Of a stretch of 64,000 nucleotides of DNA, positions 43,494 to 50,916 are shown piece by piece. Where the stretch lies: assembly GCA_013298625.1 (NCBI GenBank), contig JAAFIF010000025.1, positions 28,498 to 92,497 of the forward strand, in the 5' to 3' direction. The position numbers were made by a program, and so were the translations under genes. The notes under the pieces were generated by a model that made no database searches, had not been told where the DNA came from, and saw nothing but the letters and a program-made list of their open reading frames with translations. How positions within the stretch are numbered: position 1 is the stretch's first letter; every line of letters starts with the position of its first letter. The stretch comes from Myxococcales bacterium. Its GTDB lineage: Bacteria; Myxococcota_A; Polyangia; Polyangiales; Ga0077539.

Positions 43494-44216
43494 TCAGCGC
43501 ACGCGGGTCGCGACGACGCGCACGTAGCGGTCGAACGGCGGCGCGAAGAGCCCGTGCGTCACGCGCACCTCGAAGCCCTCTTGCTCGAGCAGCGCCCGCG
43601 CCCGCGGCAACATGAAGGTCAAGTAGTACATAGGAAACGGCGGGTCGAAGAGCGCGTTGCGCACGCGCATCGCCGCGTTGAACGCGCGCGACCGCCAGTA
43701 GCTCGCGCTGGTCATCGACGGCGGCTCGGCGGTCACGAAGACGAAGCGCCCGCCTGGCTCGAGCAGCGAGCGCACCGCGCGAACGAAGCGAGGCTCGTCT
43801 CGCTCGAGGATGTGCCCGAACGCGCCGAAGCACGTCGCGAGCTCGTGTTGGCCCCACGCGGGCTGCGGCGAGAGGACGTCGCCTTGGTGGCACTCGACCC
43901 TCGCGGACCCCTCGGCGGCTTCGGCCGCAGCGCGCGCGCGCTCGAGCATCCCGCGAGAGAGGTCCACGCCGGTGACGTGGTCGCGGCAGCGAGGGCGGAG
44001 GCGCTGCAGGGATGCGCCCGTTCCGCAGCAGAGGTCGATGGCGGACGAGAGCTCGCCGGGGCCCGCGAGGTCCGCGAGGCAGCGCTCTACGATCGCGTCC
44101 GGCGTGCGGTACGGCGTGTAGTCGAACTTGTCCGCGAGCAGGTCGTAGCCGCGCTCGAGAGAGCTCATCGCTTGCTCAGCGAGCTCGAAGAAGGTCGGGC
44201 CGTTGCGATGAAACAT
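43494..44216 (-). CDS. Class I SAM-dependent methyltransferase
   Basis: Encodes 240 residues. The Rossmann methyltransferase motif I is AIDLCCGTGASLQ near residue 60, followed by VTGVDLSRGMLERAR, CHQGDV and the post-motif LLEPGGRFVFVT. The substrate-binding C-terminal part contains YYLTFMLPRARALLEQEGF, as in methyltransferase type 11/25 families. Cytoplasmic. Substrate cannot be inferred. It is the first of the leftward pair with the MpaB-like gene. Confidence 0.85.
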   Translation of the reverse strand: MFHRNGPTFFELAEQAMSSLERGYDLLADKFDYTPYRTPDAIVERCLADLAGPGELSSAIDLCCGTGASLQRLRPRCRDHVTGVDLSRGMLERARAAAEAAEGSARVECHQGDVLSPQPAWGQHELATCFGAFGHILERDEPRFVRAVRSLLEPGGRFVFVTAEPPSMTSASYWRSRAFNAAMRVRNALFDPPFPMYYLTFMLPRARALLEQEGFEVRVTHGLFAPPFDRYVRVVATRVR

Positions 44217-44234
44217 GGTGTGTGGACTCTCGAG

Positions 44235-44729
44235 CTACAGCCGTACGTCGTAGACCTTCCACACGTTGCCGGGGAGGCGAACGATGCGGTCGATGCGCAG
44301 CCTGCGCGTGGTGGTCCCCACGCGGTACTCGATGATGGGCCCCGTCGCGCACTGCGATCCGCGCGTCCCGAAGCGGCCGCAGCGCTCGAGCCGCAGCGTG
44401 CGCCCGGCGGCGAAGCTCGCGTCCATCGAGACGAAGGTCGCTCCGGCGAGGGTGCGCTGCATCTCGCGCGTGTCCCGCTCGAGCGCGCGCTGATGGCGCT
44501 CGATGAAGGGGAGGGTGCCGGGCTGATAGAGCGCGGTGAACTCTGCGCGCGTGGGCAATTGCTGGGCGATCGTCGGGCGGTCTCCGTCGCGAATCGCGTC
44601 GAACAGCGTGCGGATCACCGTGCCGATCGCGGTGACGTCCGCGGCGGTCAGGCGGCGGTCTTCAGCGACGGCGGTGGCGGGGACCGCGAGCGAGAGCGAG
44701 GCGCAGAGGGCAGCGGTGAGGGCGCGCAC
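44235..44729 (-). CDS. Secreted protein of unknown function
   Basis: Encodes 164 residues from a GTG at 44729. The signal peptide (LTAALCASLSLAVPATAVAED) is cleaved near residue 22. The rest is small with one Cys pair (ERCGRFGTRGSQC) and ends in a strand-rich tail (RLPGNVWKVYDVRL). Residues of about 25-75 (AIGTVIRTLFDAIRDGD) resemble the start of a SnoaL/NTF2-like fold but I would not assert it. Flanked by leftward hydrolase and methyltransferase genes. Function not determined. Confidence 0.6.
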   Translation of the reverse strand: MRALTAALCASLSLAVPATAVAEDRRLTAADVTAIGTVIRTLFDAIRDGDRPTIAQQLPTRAEFTALYQPGTLPFIERHQRALERDTREMQRTLAGATFVSMDASFAAGRTLRLERCGRFGTRGSQCATGPIIEYRVGTTTRRLRIDRIVRLPGNVWKVYDVRL

Positions 44730-44775
44730 GAGCGTGGGTGTAGCACGCAAGAGGGGGCGCCCGCAGCGCTGGGGA

Positions 44776-45537
44776 TCACCGAGACAGCTCGGCGATAAAC
44801 GTCTCGATCGCCGCCCAGTACGCGGTCGACAGCGACAGGTCGTTGTGTCCCCGCGCTTCGATCCAGACGAGCTGCTTGCGGGGCGAGGCCAGGGCGTCGA
44901 AGGCCCGCTGCGCTTCGTCGGGCCCGATGATCGCGTCGTCGCGGCCGTGCAGCACGAGCGCGGGCAGCGCGCAGCGAGCGAGCTTGGCGAGCGGGTCGAA
45001 CACCGCGAGCTCGTCGGGAGACAGGGCCCGGTCGGCGCGCATCGATCGCCGCGCGAGCATGGTCTCGAGGCTCGTCGCCGCGCTCTCGAGGACGATCGCG
45101 TCGGCCAGCGGCGGGTGGGTCCCGGCGATCGCAGCGGCGCAGTGCGCGCCGAGCGAACGGCCGAAGACGACGATCGGAAGGTCCGCGAGTCGTTCGCGGA
45201 TCGCGCGCACGACGATGGGCGCGTCCTCGACGATCGCGCGCAGCGTGGGCGCGCCGTCGCTCGAGCCGTAGCCGCGAAAGTCGACGACGACCAGCCGCGC
45301 TCCCGCGTTGGCGAAGAGGCTGGCGATCGCGTCGTAGTCGCTGACGACCTCGCCGTTGCCGTGAAACAACACGACGGTGGCGCGGGCGCGGTCGAGCCGA
45401 TGCGAGCGCGCGTGCAGCGCGACGCCAGGGCTGACTTCGACGCGAAGATCCTCGCTCGACGCTGGGCCTGCGCTGCGGTCGCGGCGGGCAAAGAAGAGCC
45501 GCTCGTTGAACTGGATCGTGTCGAAGACGCAGCGCAT
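44776..45537 (-). CDS. Alpha/beta hydrolase
   Basis: Encodes 253 residues with the alpha/beta-hydrolase triad: nucleophile Ser128 in FGRSLGA, Asp in LHGRDDAII and His in ARGHNDLS near the C terminus. The oxyanion loop is LFHGNGEVVSDYD and VVDFRGYGSSDG follows, the pattern of BEM46/ABHD13-type esterases. No signal peptide. Substrate unknown. The ATG at 45537 gives the conserved N terminus. Confidence 0.85.
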   Translation of the reverse strand: MRCVFDTIQFNERLFFARRDRSAGPASSEDLRVEVSPGVALHARSHRLDRARATVVLFHGNGEVVSDYDAIASLFANAGARLVVVDFRGYGSSDGAPTLRAIVEDAPIVVRAIRERLADLPIVVFGRSLGAHCAAAIAGTHPPLADAIVLESAATSLETMLARRSMRADRALSPDELAVFDPLAKLARCALPALVLHGRDDAIIGPDEAQRAFDALASPRKQLVWIEARGHNDLSLSTAYWAAIETFIAELSR

Positions 45538-45565
45538 GGCGAGCGAGCTTACCGTGGGCTGTGGA

Positions 45566-46102
45566 TCACCGCGGAGAGCCCTCTTCGCTCGGGTCCTCTT
45601 CGAGCCGCGCGCCTTCGAGTCCGCCGCACTTGCGCAGCGCTTCGTACACGACGATGGCCGCGGCGCTGGCGAGGTTGATCGAGCGCACAGCGCCCGCCGT
45701 GGGGATGCCGTACACGCGCCCCTCGTGCCGCGCGAGCAGGTCCCGCGGCAGGCCCGAGGACTCTTTGCCGAACACCAGCGTGTCGCCCGGCGCGACCTCC
45801 ATGTCGAGGTAGCTCGTCGGCGCGTTGGCGCTGAAGAGCAAGAGCTTCGAGCTGGGATTCTTCAGCTCGAACGTGCGCAGATCGGGATGCACGTGCAGCG
45901 AGACGAGGTGCCAGTAGTCCAGCCCTGCGCGACGAACGGCCTTCTCGTCGATGCGAAATCCGAGGCGGCCGATCAAGTGGAGCTCGGCCTGCGTGGCGGC
46001 GCAGAGGCGAGCGATGTTTCCGGTATTTTGGGGGATCTCGGGTTCGACCAGGACGACCCTCAGCGGAGGACCGAGCGGCGAAACGCGGAGCTTGCGCGTC
46101 AT
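45566..46102 (-). CDS. trmL: tRNA (cytidine/uridine-34 2'-O)-methyltransferase
   Basis: Encodes 178 residues of the SPOUT superfamily. TrmL methylates the 2'-O of the wobble nucleotide of certain leucine tRNAs using SAM. Key motifs: VEPEIPQNTGNIARLCAAT near the N terminus, LVFGKESSGLP near residue 110 and VRSINLASAAAIVVYEALR near 140, which build the SAM-binding knot. The last 20 residues are acidic and dispensable. Divergent from the outer-membrane protein gene with only 29 bp between starts. Confidence 0.92.
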   Translation of the reverse strand: MTRKLRVSPLGPPLRVVLVEPEIPQNTGNIARLCAATQAELHLIGRLGFRIDEKAVRRAGLDYWHLVSLHVHPDLRTFELKNPSSKLLLFSANAPTSYLDMEVAPGDTLVFGKESSGLPRDLLARHEGRVYGIPTAGAVRSINLASAAAIVVYEALRKCGGLEGARLEEDPSEEGSPR

Positions 46103-46131
46103 GGTGGCGAGACGATACCGTCTCGACTGCC

Positions 46132-47385
46132 GTGAAGCCCGAGCGATTGTGCGGTCCTTTGTCTGTTCATCCTGCGCGGCGCGCGGCGCGGTGGGCGTGC
46201 GCGATGGCGGCGAGCGCGGCCGTGCTCAGCAGCGCGTCCGTCGCGAGCGCAGACGCCAACGACCTGGCGCTCAACCGCTTGACGTTCTTCGACGGCGCCG
46301 CGCCGGGCTCGGCGCAGCCCGAGTGGCAGTTTCGCGGCGGGTGCGGCACGCGCATGGACCCCGCCGGCTATCCGCGCTGCAACGCGGACAACACGCTGTT
46401 CGCCAACGTCGTCAACGAGCTCGCTGGCGCGCTCACGCCGGCGCTGCTCGCGCCCGCGTCGACCGTTGGCTACAACCGCACGTACATCGCCTACGAGCAC
46501 TCGATCACGAACATCAACAACAGCGCGACTGGGCTCGGCTACTGGTCTCGCGGCACCGAGGGCGCTGCGCCCGCGGCCGTGCAAAACACGGGCACCGAGC
46601 GCTTTCGTACGCGCGTCCCCGACGTGCTCTTCGTCTCGCGGCTGCACATGCGGCACGGGCTGCCGTACGGCTTCGAGCTCGGCGTGCAGGGCTCGTGGCT
46701 GCACGACTCGAGCCTCGTGGCGATGGGCGCGGACATCAAGTGGTCGATCTGGGAGGGCTTTCGTCCGCGCGGCGTGGGCTGGATCCCGGATTTCGCCGTG
46801 CGCGGCTCGGTCAACACCCTCGTCGGCAACCAGCAGCTCTACCTCACCATCGTCGGCATCGACGCGCTGCTCTCGAAGAACCTCGCCGTCGCGGGCGCGT
46901 TCAACATCACGCCCTACGTCGGCGGTCAGGCCCTGCTCGTCTTCGGCGACTCGACCGTCATCGACGGAACGCCCCGCCGCTCGGGCTACCAAGAGTGCAC
47001 CCGCCGCCGCACGGTCTTCACCACGGACCCGATGACCGGTCAGGTGAGCTCGAGCCTCGTGTGCGACGCGGGCTCGGGCACGCCCACTGGGGCCGACGGC
47101 GACTCGTTCAACGACGTCGTGTTCAACCCCGTGCGGCTGCTGCGCACGCGCGCGTTCGGCGGTCTGCGAGCGAAATACGGGGTGTTTACGTTCACCGCTG
47201 AGTTCATCATGGACGTGATGGCGCCGAGCTGGATCACCGGCTCGTGCGGCGGCTCGGGCAGCGTCCCCTCGTACTGCGTCGCAGGACGACCCACGGACGC
47301 CAACAGCTTCACGCGCGATCAAGTGCGCATCGACCCGAACTTCAGGCAGTACTCGATCAACCTCGGCATGGGCGTGACGTTCTGA
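46132..47385 (+). CDS. Outer-membrane beta-barrel protein
   Basis: Encodes 417 residues from a GTG at 46132. A signal peptide ends about residue 40 (ASVASADANDL). The mature protein alternates polar and aromatic residues in amphipathic strands (TYIAYEHSI, FELGVQGSWLH, FTFTAEFIMDVM) and ends in Phe (LGMGVTF), the usual barrel-assembly signal. A Cys-containing loop (QECTRRR, LVCDAGSG) lies between late strands. Likely a barrel of about 14-16 strands; ligand unknown. It is 2 bp upstream of the DUF952-MazG gene, so the two are cotranscribed despite unrelated roles. Confidence 0.75.
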   Translation: MKPERLCGPLSVHPARRAARWACAMAASAAVLSSASVASADANDLALNRLTFFDGAAPGSAQPEWQFRGGCGTRMDPAGYPRCNADNTLFANVVNELAGALTPALLAPASTVGYNRTYIAYEHSITNINNSATGLGYWSRGTEGAAPAAVQNTGTERFRTRVPDVLFVSRLHMRHGLPYGFELGVQGSWLHDSSLVAMGADIKWSIWEGFRPRGVGWIPDFAVRGSVNTLVGNQQLYLTIVGIDALLSKNLAVAGAFNITPYVGGQALLVFGDSTVIDGTPRRSGYQECTRRRTVFTTDPMTGQVSSSLVCDAGSGTPTGADGDSFNDVVFNPVRLLRTRAFGGLRAKYGVFTFTAEFIMDVMAPSWITGSCGGSGSVPSYCVAGRPTDANSFTRDQVRIDPNFRQYSINLGMGVTF

Positions 47386-47387
47386 CC

Positions 47388-48125
47388 GTGCAGCGCGATC
47401 CGAAGGTCGACGGCCGCTGGCTGTTTCACATCGTCGAGCGCGCCCGGTGGGAGCGCGGCGACGAGCCCTACGCCCCCGAGTCGCTCGCGCGCGAAGGCTT
47501 CGTCCATTGCTCCTATCGCGACGCCGTCGCCGAGAGCGCCAGGCTCTATTTCGCCAAGGACGCCCAGCTCGTCGTGCTCGAGATCGATCCTGTGCATCTC
47601 GATGCACACATCGACGTCGCCGCGACCCCGCGCGGCCCGATGCCGCATGTCCACGGCGTGATCCCGCGCTCGACCGTGCGCGCGGTGCTCACGGTGCCCG
47701 AGGTCTCGTCGCGCGACGACCACAAGCGCGACGACTCGCTCGCCGCGCTGGTCGCTGAAGTGCGCGCGTTCAACGAGGCCCGCGATTGGCGGCAGTTTCA
47801 CTCGCCCAAGAACCTCGCGATGGCGCTCACCATCGAAGCGGCAGAGCTCAGCGAGCCGTTTCGTTGGGACACCGACGGCGCCTCGTGGAAGCGCGCCGAG
47901 AGCGACGAAGGCAGAGCGCACCTGCGCAACGAGATGGCCGACGTCCTGCTGCTCTTGCTCTCGCTCGCCGACTACAACCAGATCGACCTCGCCGCCGCAG
48001 CGCGAGCCAAGCTCGCGCTCAACGGCGCCCGCTACCCCGAAGACCGCGCCAAGGGGCGCTCGGACAAGTACACCGCCTACGAGCGCGCTGGGGACGAAGC
48101 GCGCGACGACAAAACCGACGCGTGA
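47388..48125 (+). CDS. DUF952 domain fused to MazG-like dCTP pyrophosphatase domain
   Basis: Encodes 245 residues from a GTG at 47388. Residues of about 8-105 match DUF952 (LFHIVERARWERG ... EGFVHCSYRD ... PHVHGVIP). Residues of about 120-230 are a MazG-type nucleotide pyrophosphohydrolase of the dCTPase/RS21-C6 kind, with the EXXE-EXXD metal motif in TIEAAELSEPF and EMADVLLLLLSLAD. The second domain should hydrolyse non-canonical or excess dCTP-like nucleotides to the monophosphate, as house cleaning. The role of DUF952 is unknown. The gene overlaps no neighbour and sits 2 bp after the barrel gene. Confidence 0.88.
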   Translation: MQRDPKVDGRWLFHIVERARWERGDEPYAPESLAREGFVHCSYRDAVAESARLYFAKDAQLVVLEIDPVHLDAHIDVAATPRGPMPHVHGVIPRSTVRAVLTVPEVSSRDDHKRDDSLAALVAEVRAFNEARDWRQFHSPKNLAMALTIEAAELSEPFRWDTDGASWKRAESDEGRAHLRNEMADVLLLLLSLADYNQIDLAAAARAKLALNGARYPEDRAKGRSDKYTAYERAGDEARDDKTDA

Positions 48126-48196
48126 GCTCGGCGCGCACGCACCGCGGTCGCGATGGGTTTTCGTCGGAGCGAAGCTGCGGTACGGTCCCCGGTCTC

Positions 48197-49015
48197 ATGG
48201 GCATCGAAGCGATCGCACTGGTCAAGCTCACGGCTGCGCAAATCGACGCGGCGTTTCCTGCGAAGGGGTCGGATCGACCCGGCGCCGACGGCAAGCCGCT
48301 CAAGCTCGTCGCGCTCGAAGACTCGGTCTTGTTGCTGCTCGGGACCTCGTTCGACATGGAGCCCGACGAGGCCGGCTACGAAGTGCGCAAGCGCCTCGGC
48401 GCAGCGCTCGACGCGCACGACGACAGCAAGGGCGTCCTGATCGTCCCCGACAAGGCCCGCCCCCGCAGCAAGCGCTACGCGGACGCGGTCGAAGAAGTGG
48501 GCGACCTGGGCTTCTGGGCGAAGAAAGTGGCCAAGGACTTCACGCCTCCCGCGCGCCCCAAGCGCGCCGAGGTCGAAGAGGACATGACGGCCACGCTCAA
48601 GGACGACAACACGCTCGGCGCGCAGCTGCAGGCGCTGATCGGCGGGGGCGTGGGCGGAGGGTTTCCTGCGTTTTCGCCGGACATGATGGCGCAGGCGCAG
48701 GCGATGCTCTCGAGCCCCGATGGCGCCAACATCTTCGCCGAAGCGCAGAAGCAAGTGGCCGCGATGATGTCGCAGCCCGGCGGCTTCGACGCGCTCGCCA
48801 AGGGTCTCTCCGAAGCGCTCGGCTCGCAGGGGATCGACCCGGGCGCGCTCAAGGGCCTGATGCCCGAGAAGATGCCCACGCCCGAAGAGATGGCCGCGCT
48901 CTTCGAGCAGGGCCAGAAGGACCTCGAGCAGCTTCACCGCGAAGACCCGTCGAAGGTGGACGACCTGAAGAAGAAGTTCGGCGATCTGCTCGGCGGCGAG
49001 GGTGAGAAGAAGTAG
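48197..49015 (+). CDS. Acidic protein of unknown function
   Basis: Encodes 272 residues from the ATG at 48197. Residues of about 1-120 form an alpha/beta domain (ALVKLTAAQIDAAF ... EDSVLLLLGTSFDMEPDEAGYEVRK). The rest is helical and Ala/Gln/Met-rich (PDMMAQAQAMLSS, SKVDDLKKKFGDLL). No signal, no membrane helix. No family recognised. The stop overlaps the next gene by 14 bp. Function unknown. Confidence 0.6.
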   Translation: MGIEAIALVKLTAAQIDAAFPAKGSDRPGADGKPLKLVALEDSVLLLLGTSFDMEPDEAGYEVRKRLGAALDAHDDSKGVLIVPDKARPRSKRYADAVEEVGDLGFWAKKVAKDFTPPARPKRAEVEEDMTATLKDDNTLGAQLQALIGGGVGGGFPAFSPDMMAQAQAMLSSPDGANIFAEAQKQVAAMMSQPGGFDALAKGLSEALGSQGIDPGALKGLMPEKMPTPEEMAALFEQGQKDLEQLHREDPSKVDDLKKKFGDLLGGEGEKK

Positions 49016-50417
49016 TCCCTCGCGCGTCGCGCTCGCGCTCGTTCTGAGCAGCGCAGCGCTCGTGCGCCTGCCGGGGATCGTGGGGATCGTCGACGTCGAC
49101 ACCGACGCGTACGGCCACGCCGTGGTCGCGCGCAGGATGATCGAGCACCCGACGGACCTCGCAGTGCACTGGGTGTGGCTGCCGTTGTGGCACGCGTTGC
49201 ACGCGGCGTTCACCGTGGTCGGGCTGGGGTTCGAGGGCGTGCGGTGGCTGTCGTTCGCCGCGTCGATGGCCACGGTCGCGCTTGTTTTTGTGTGCGCCGA
49301 GCGAGAGTTCTCGCCGGACGTCGCCCCCGAGAACGCCGCGAGCGCCACGGTCGCCGCGACGTTGGCCGCCGTGGCGATGGCGTTCGCGCCGCACGCGATC
49401 GAGTCCGCGGTGAGCGCCGAGCCCGAGGCGTTCTTCTCGCTGTGCGTGTTCGGCGGGGCGGCGGCGCTGCGTTGGGAGCGCACCGCGCTGGCAGGCGCCC
49501 TCTTCTCGCTCGCGGCGCTCACGCGGTACGAGGCGTGGCCGCTGATCGCGGCGGTGTTCGCGGTGGACGTCCTGCGGCGGGTGCGCCGCGAGGGCGGCGT
49601 GACGCTGGCGTGGGCGATTCCGCTCGCGACGGTGGCCGTGTGGTGCGCGGCGCACCGAGCGCACTCGGGCGAGTGGCTGTGGTTCGTGCGCGAGAACCGG
49701 ACGTTCGTCGCGCGCGCGCTGCCGAGGCTGCTGCCAGTGCTGCCGCCGATCGAGCGCAGGGCGCTCTGGTATCCAGCGACGATCCCGTGGATCAACTGGG
49801 GCACGGGCGCGCTGCTCGCGAGCTTCGCGGGGTTCGCGTTGTTCGCGCGAGAGCGTCGGTGGCCGTGGGTGCTCGCGCCGCTGTCGATCGTGGGCTTCGT
49901 GAGCTTCGCGTGGGTGCGCGGGCAGCACTTGGGGCTCGTGCGGCACGCGGTCTCGTACCTGCCGTTCTACGCGCTCGCGATGGGCGCGGGCGCGCTGTGG
50001 GTGGCCACGAGACTGCGGGTTCGTCGGTCGTTTCGCTGGCAGCTTGTTTTTGTGTGCGCAGCGTCGCTGTGGTTCTCGCTGCGCGGCGCGCACGCGGTGA
50101 GCGAGCTGCGGGCGCGGGCCTCGTCGCGGATGCGCTCTGACGTCGCCGCAGCGGCAGCGCTGACCGCCGCCGCCAACGTCGACGCAGTGTTCTGCGACAA
50201 CGCCGTCGTCGAGGTGCTCTCTCGCCTCCGCCCCTCGCAGTTTATCCGATGGAACGCCTCGGACATCCGCCCAGCGAATCTCCACGTCGAGCAGCAGGCG
50301 CGCCGCGGAGCCTGGGTCGTCTCGCGCCCCGAGCGCGTGCGCGCCGTGCGCGCCGAGTGCGACGTCGTCTACGAGTCGCCGTCGGTCATCGTGCTGCGCG
50401 CGCGCTCACGGCGCTGA
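49002..50417 (+). CDS. Polytopic membrane glycosyltransferase-like protein (GT39/ArnT type)
   Basis: Encodes 471 residues from a GTG at 49002, overlapping the previous stop by 14 bp. About ten membrane helices run through the first 350 residues. The first periplasmic loop contains DVDTDAYGHAVVARRM, where the acidic pair resembles the catalytic Asp region of GT39/ArnT-like lipid-linked sugar transferases, and LTRYEAWPL marks a later loop. The C-terminal 100 residues are soluble. Sugar donor (probably polyprenyl-phosphate sugar) and acceptor are unknown. It is convergent and 12 bp overlapping with the channel-like gene. Confidence 0.68.
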   Translation: MRRSSPSRVALALVLSSAALVRLPGIVGIVDVDTDAYGHAVVARRMIEHPTDLAVHWVWLPLWHALHAAFTVVGLGFEGVRWLSFAASMATVALVFVCAEREFSPDVAPENAASATVAATLAAVAMAFAPHAIESAVSAEPEAFFSLCVFGGAAALRWERTALAGALFSLAALTRYEAWPLIAAVFAVDVLRRVRREGGVTLAWAIPLATVAVWCAAHRAHSGEWLWFVRENRTFVARALPRLLPVLPPIERRALWYPATIPWINWGTGALLASFAGFALFARERRWPWVLAPLSIVGFVSFAWVRGQHLGLVRHAVSYLPFYALAMGAGALWVATRLRVRRSFRWQLVFVCAASLWFSLRGAHAVSELRARASSRMRSDVAAAAALTAAANVDAVFCDNAVVEVLSRLRPSQFIRWNASDIRPANLHVEQQARRGAWVVSRPERVRAVRAECDVVYESPSVIVLRARSRR

Positions 50418-50879
50418 GGGCGCGGTCTGCGCGTCGATGCGCTGCACGAGCGCGTCGATGCGGTCGATCAACGCGCGCTGCGTGTCGATCGCCTGTCGCT
50501 CGGTCGCCTCGCGCTCTGCCGCAGGCGCGTCGAGCGCGCGCGCGGCCATCGCGGGGCCGATGGTCATCAGGGCCGAGGCGATCGCCTTTCCTGCGGGGGT
50601 GACGGCGAACATGTTGGCGTAGCCGACGGAGAGCGACGTGGTGACGAACACCAGCGCGTCCCAGAAGGACTTCACCTTCTCGTTGTCGTCCTTCTCGGCG
50701 ACGTAGAAGAGCCACGCGCCGCCGAGGCAGGTGACCACGAGCGAGTCGATGGGGTCGCGGTTGATCACCGCGCGCAGCTCGTCGCGCGCAGCGCCGTACG
50801 CGGTGCCGAGGTCTTGCGACGCCAGCACGCGGCCGAGCGCGGTGAGCGCGAGCGCTTCGGGTCCGTTCGGTGCGTTCAT
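50406..50879 (-). CDS. Two-helix membrane protein with a potassium-channel-like pore loop
   Basis: Encodes 157 residues. Helix 1 is about residues 43-62, helix 2 about 96-115. Between them FWDALVFVTTSLSVGYANMF (residues 72-91) matches the P-helix and filter of the Ion_trans_2 family, where DAL-x3-TT precedes TVGYGD. Here the filter reads SVGYAN instead of TVGYGD. The C-terminal 40 residues form a likely coiled coil (EREATERQAIDTQRALIDRID). Function inferred: a small ion channel, or a channel-derived membrane protein no longer selective for potassium. It follows the flotillin gene by 37 bp on the same strand. Confidence 0.6.
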   Translation of the reverse strand: MNAPNGPEALALTALGRVLASQDLGTAYGAARDELRAVINRDPIDSLVVTCLGGAWLFYVAEKDDNEKVKSFWDALVFVTTSLSVGYANMFAVTPAGKAIASALMTIGPAMAARALDAPAAEREATERQAIDTQRALIDRIDALVQRIDAQTAPSAP

Positions 50880-50916
50880 GGTTCAGTGGCCTCGCTGCGA
50901 TCTGAACATCGCTCAG

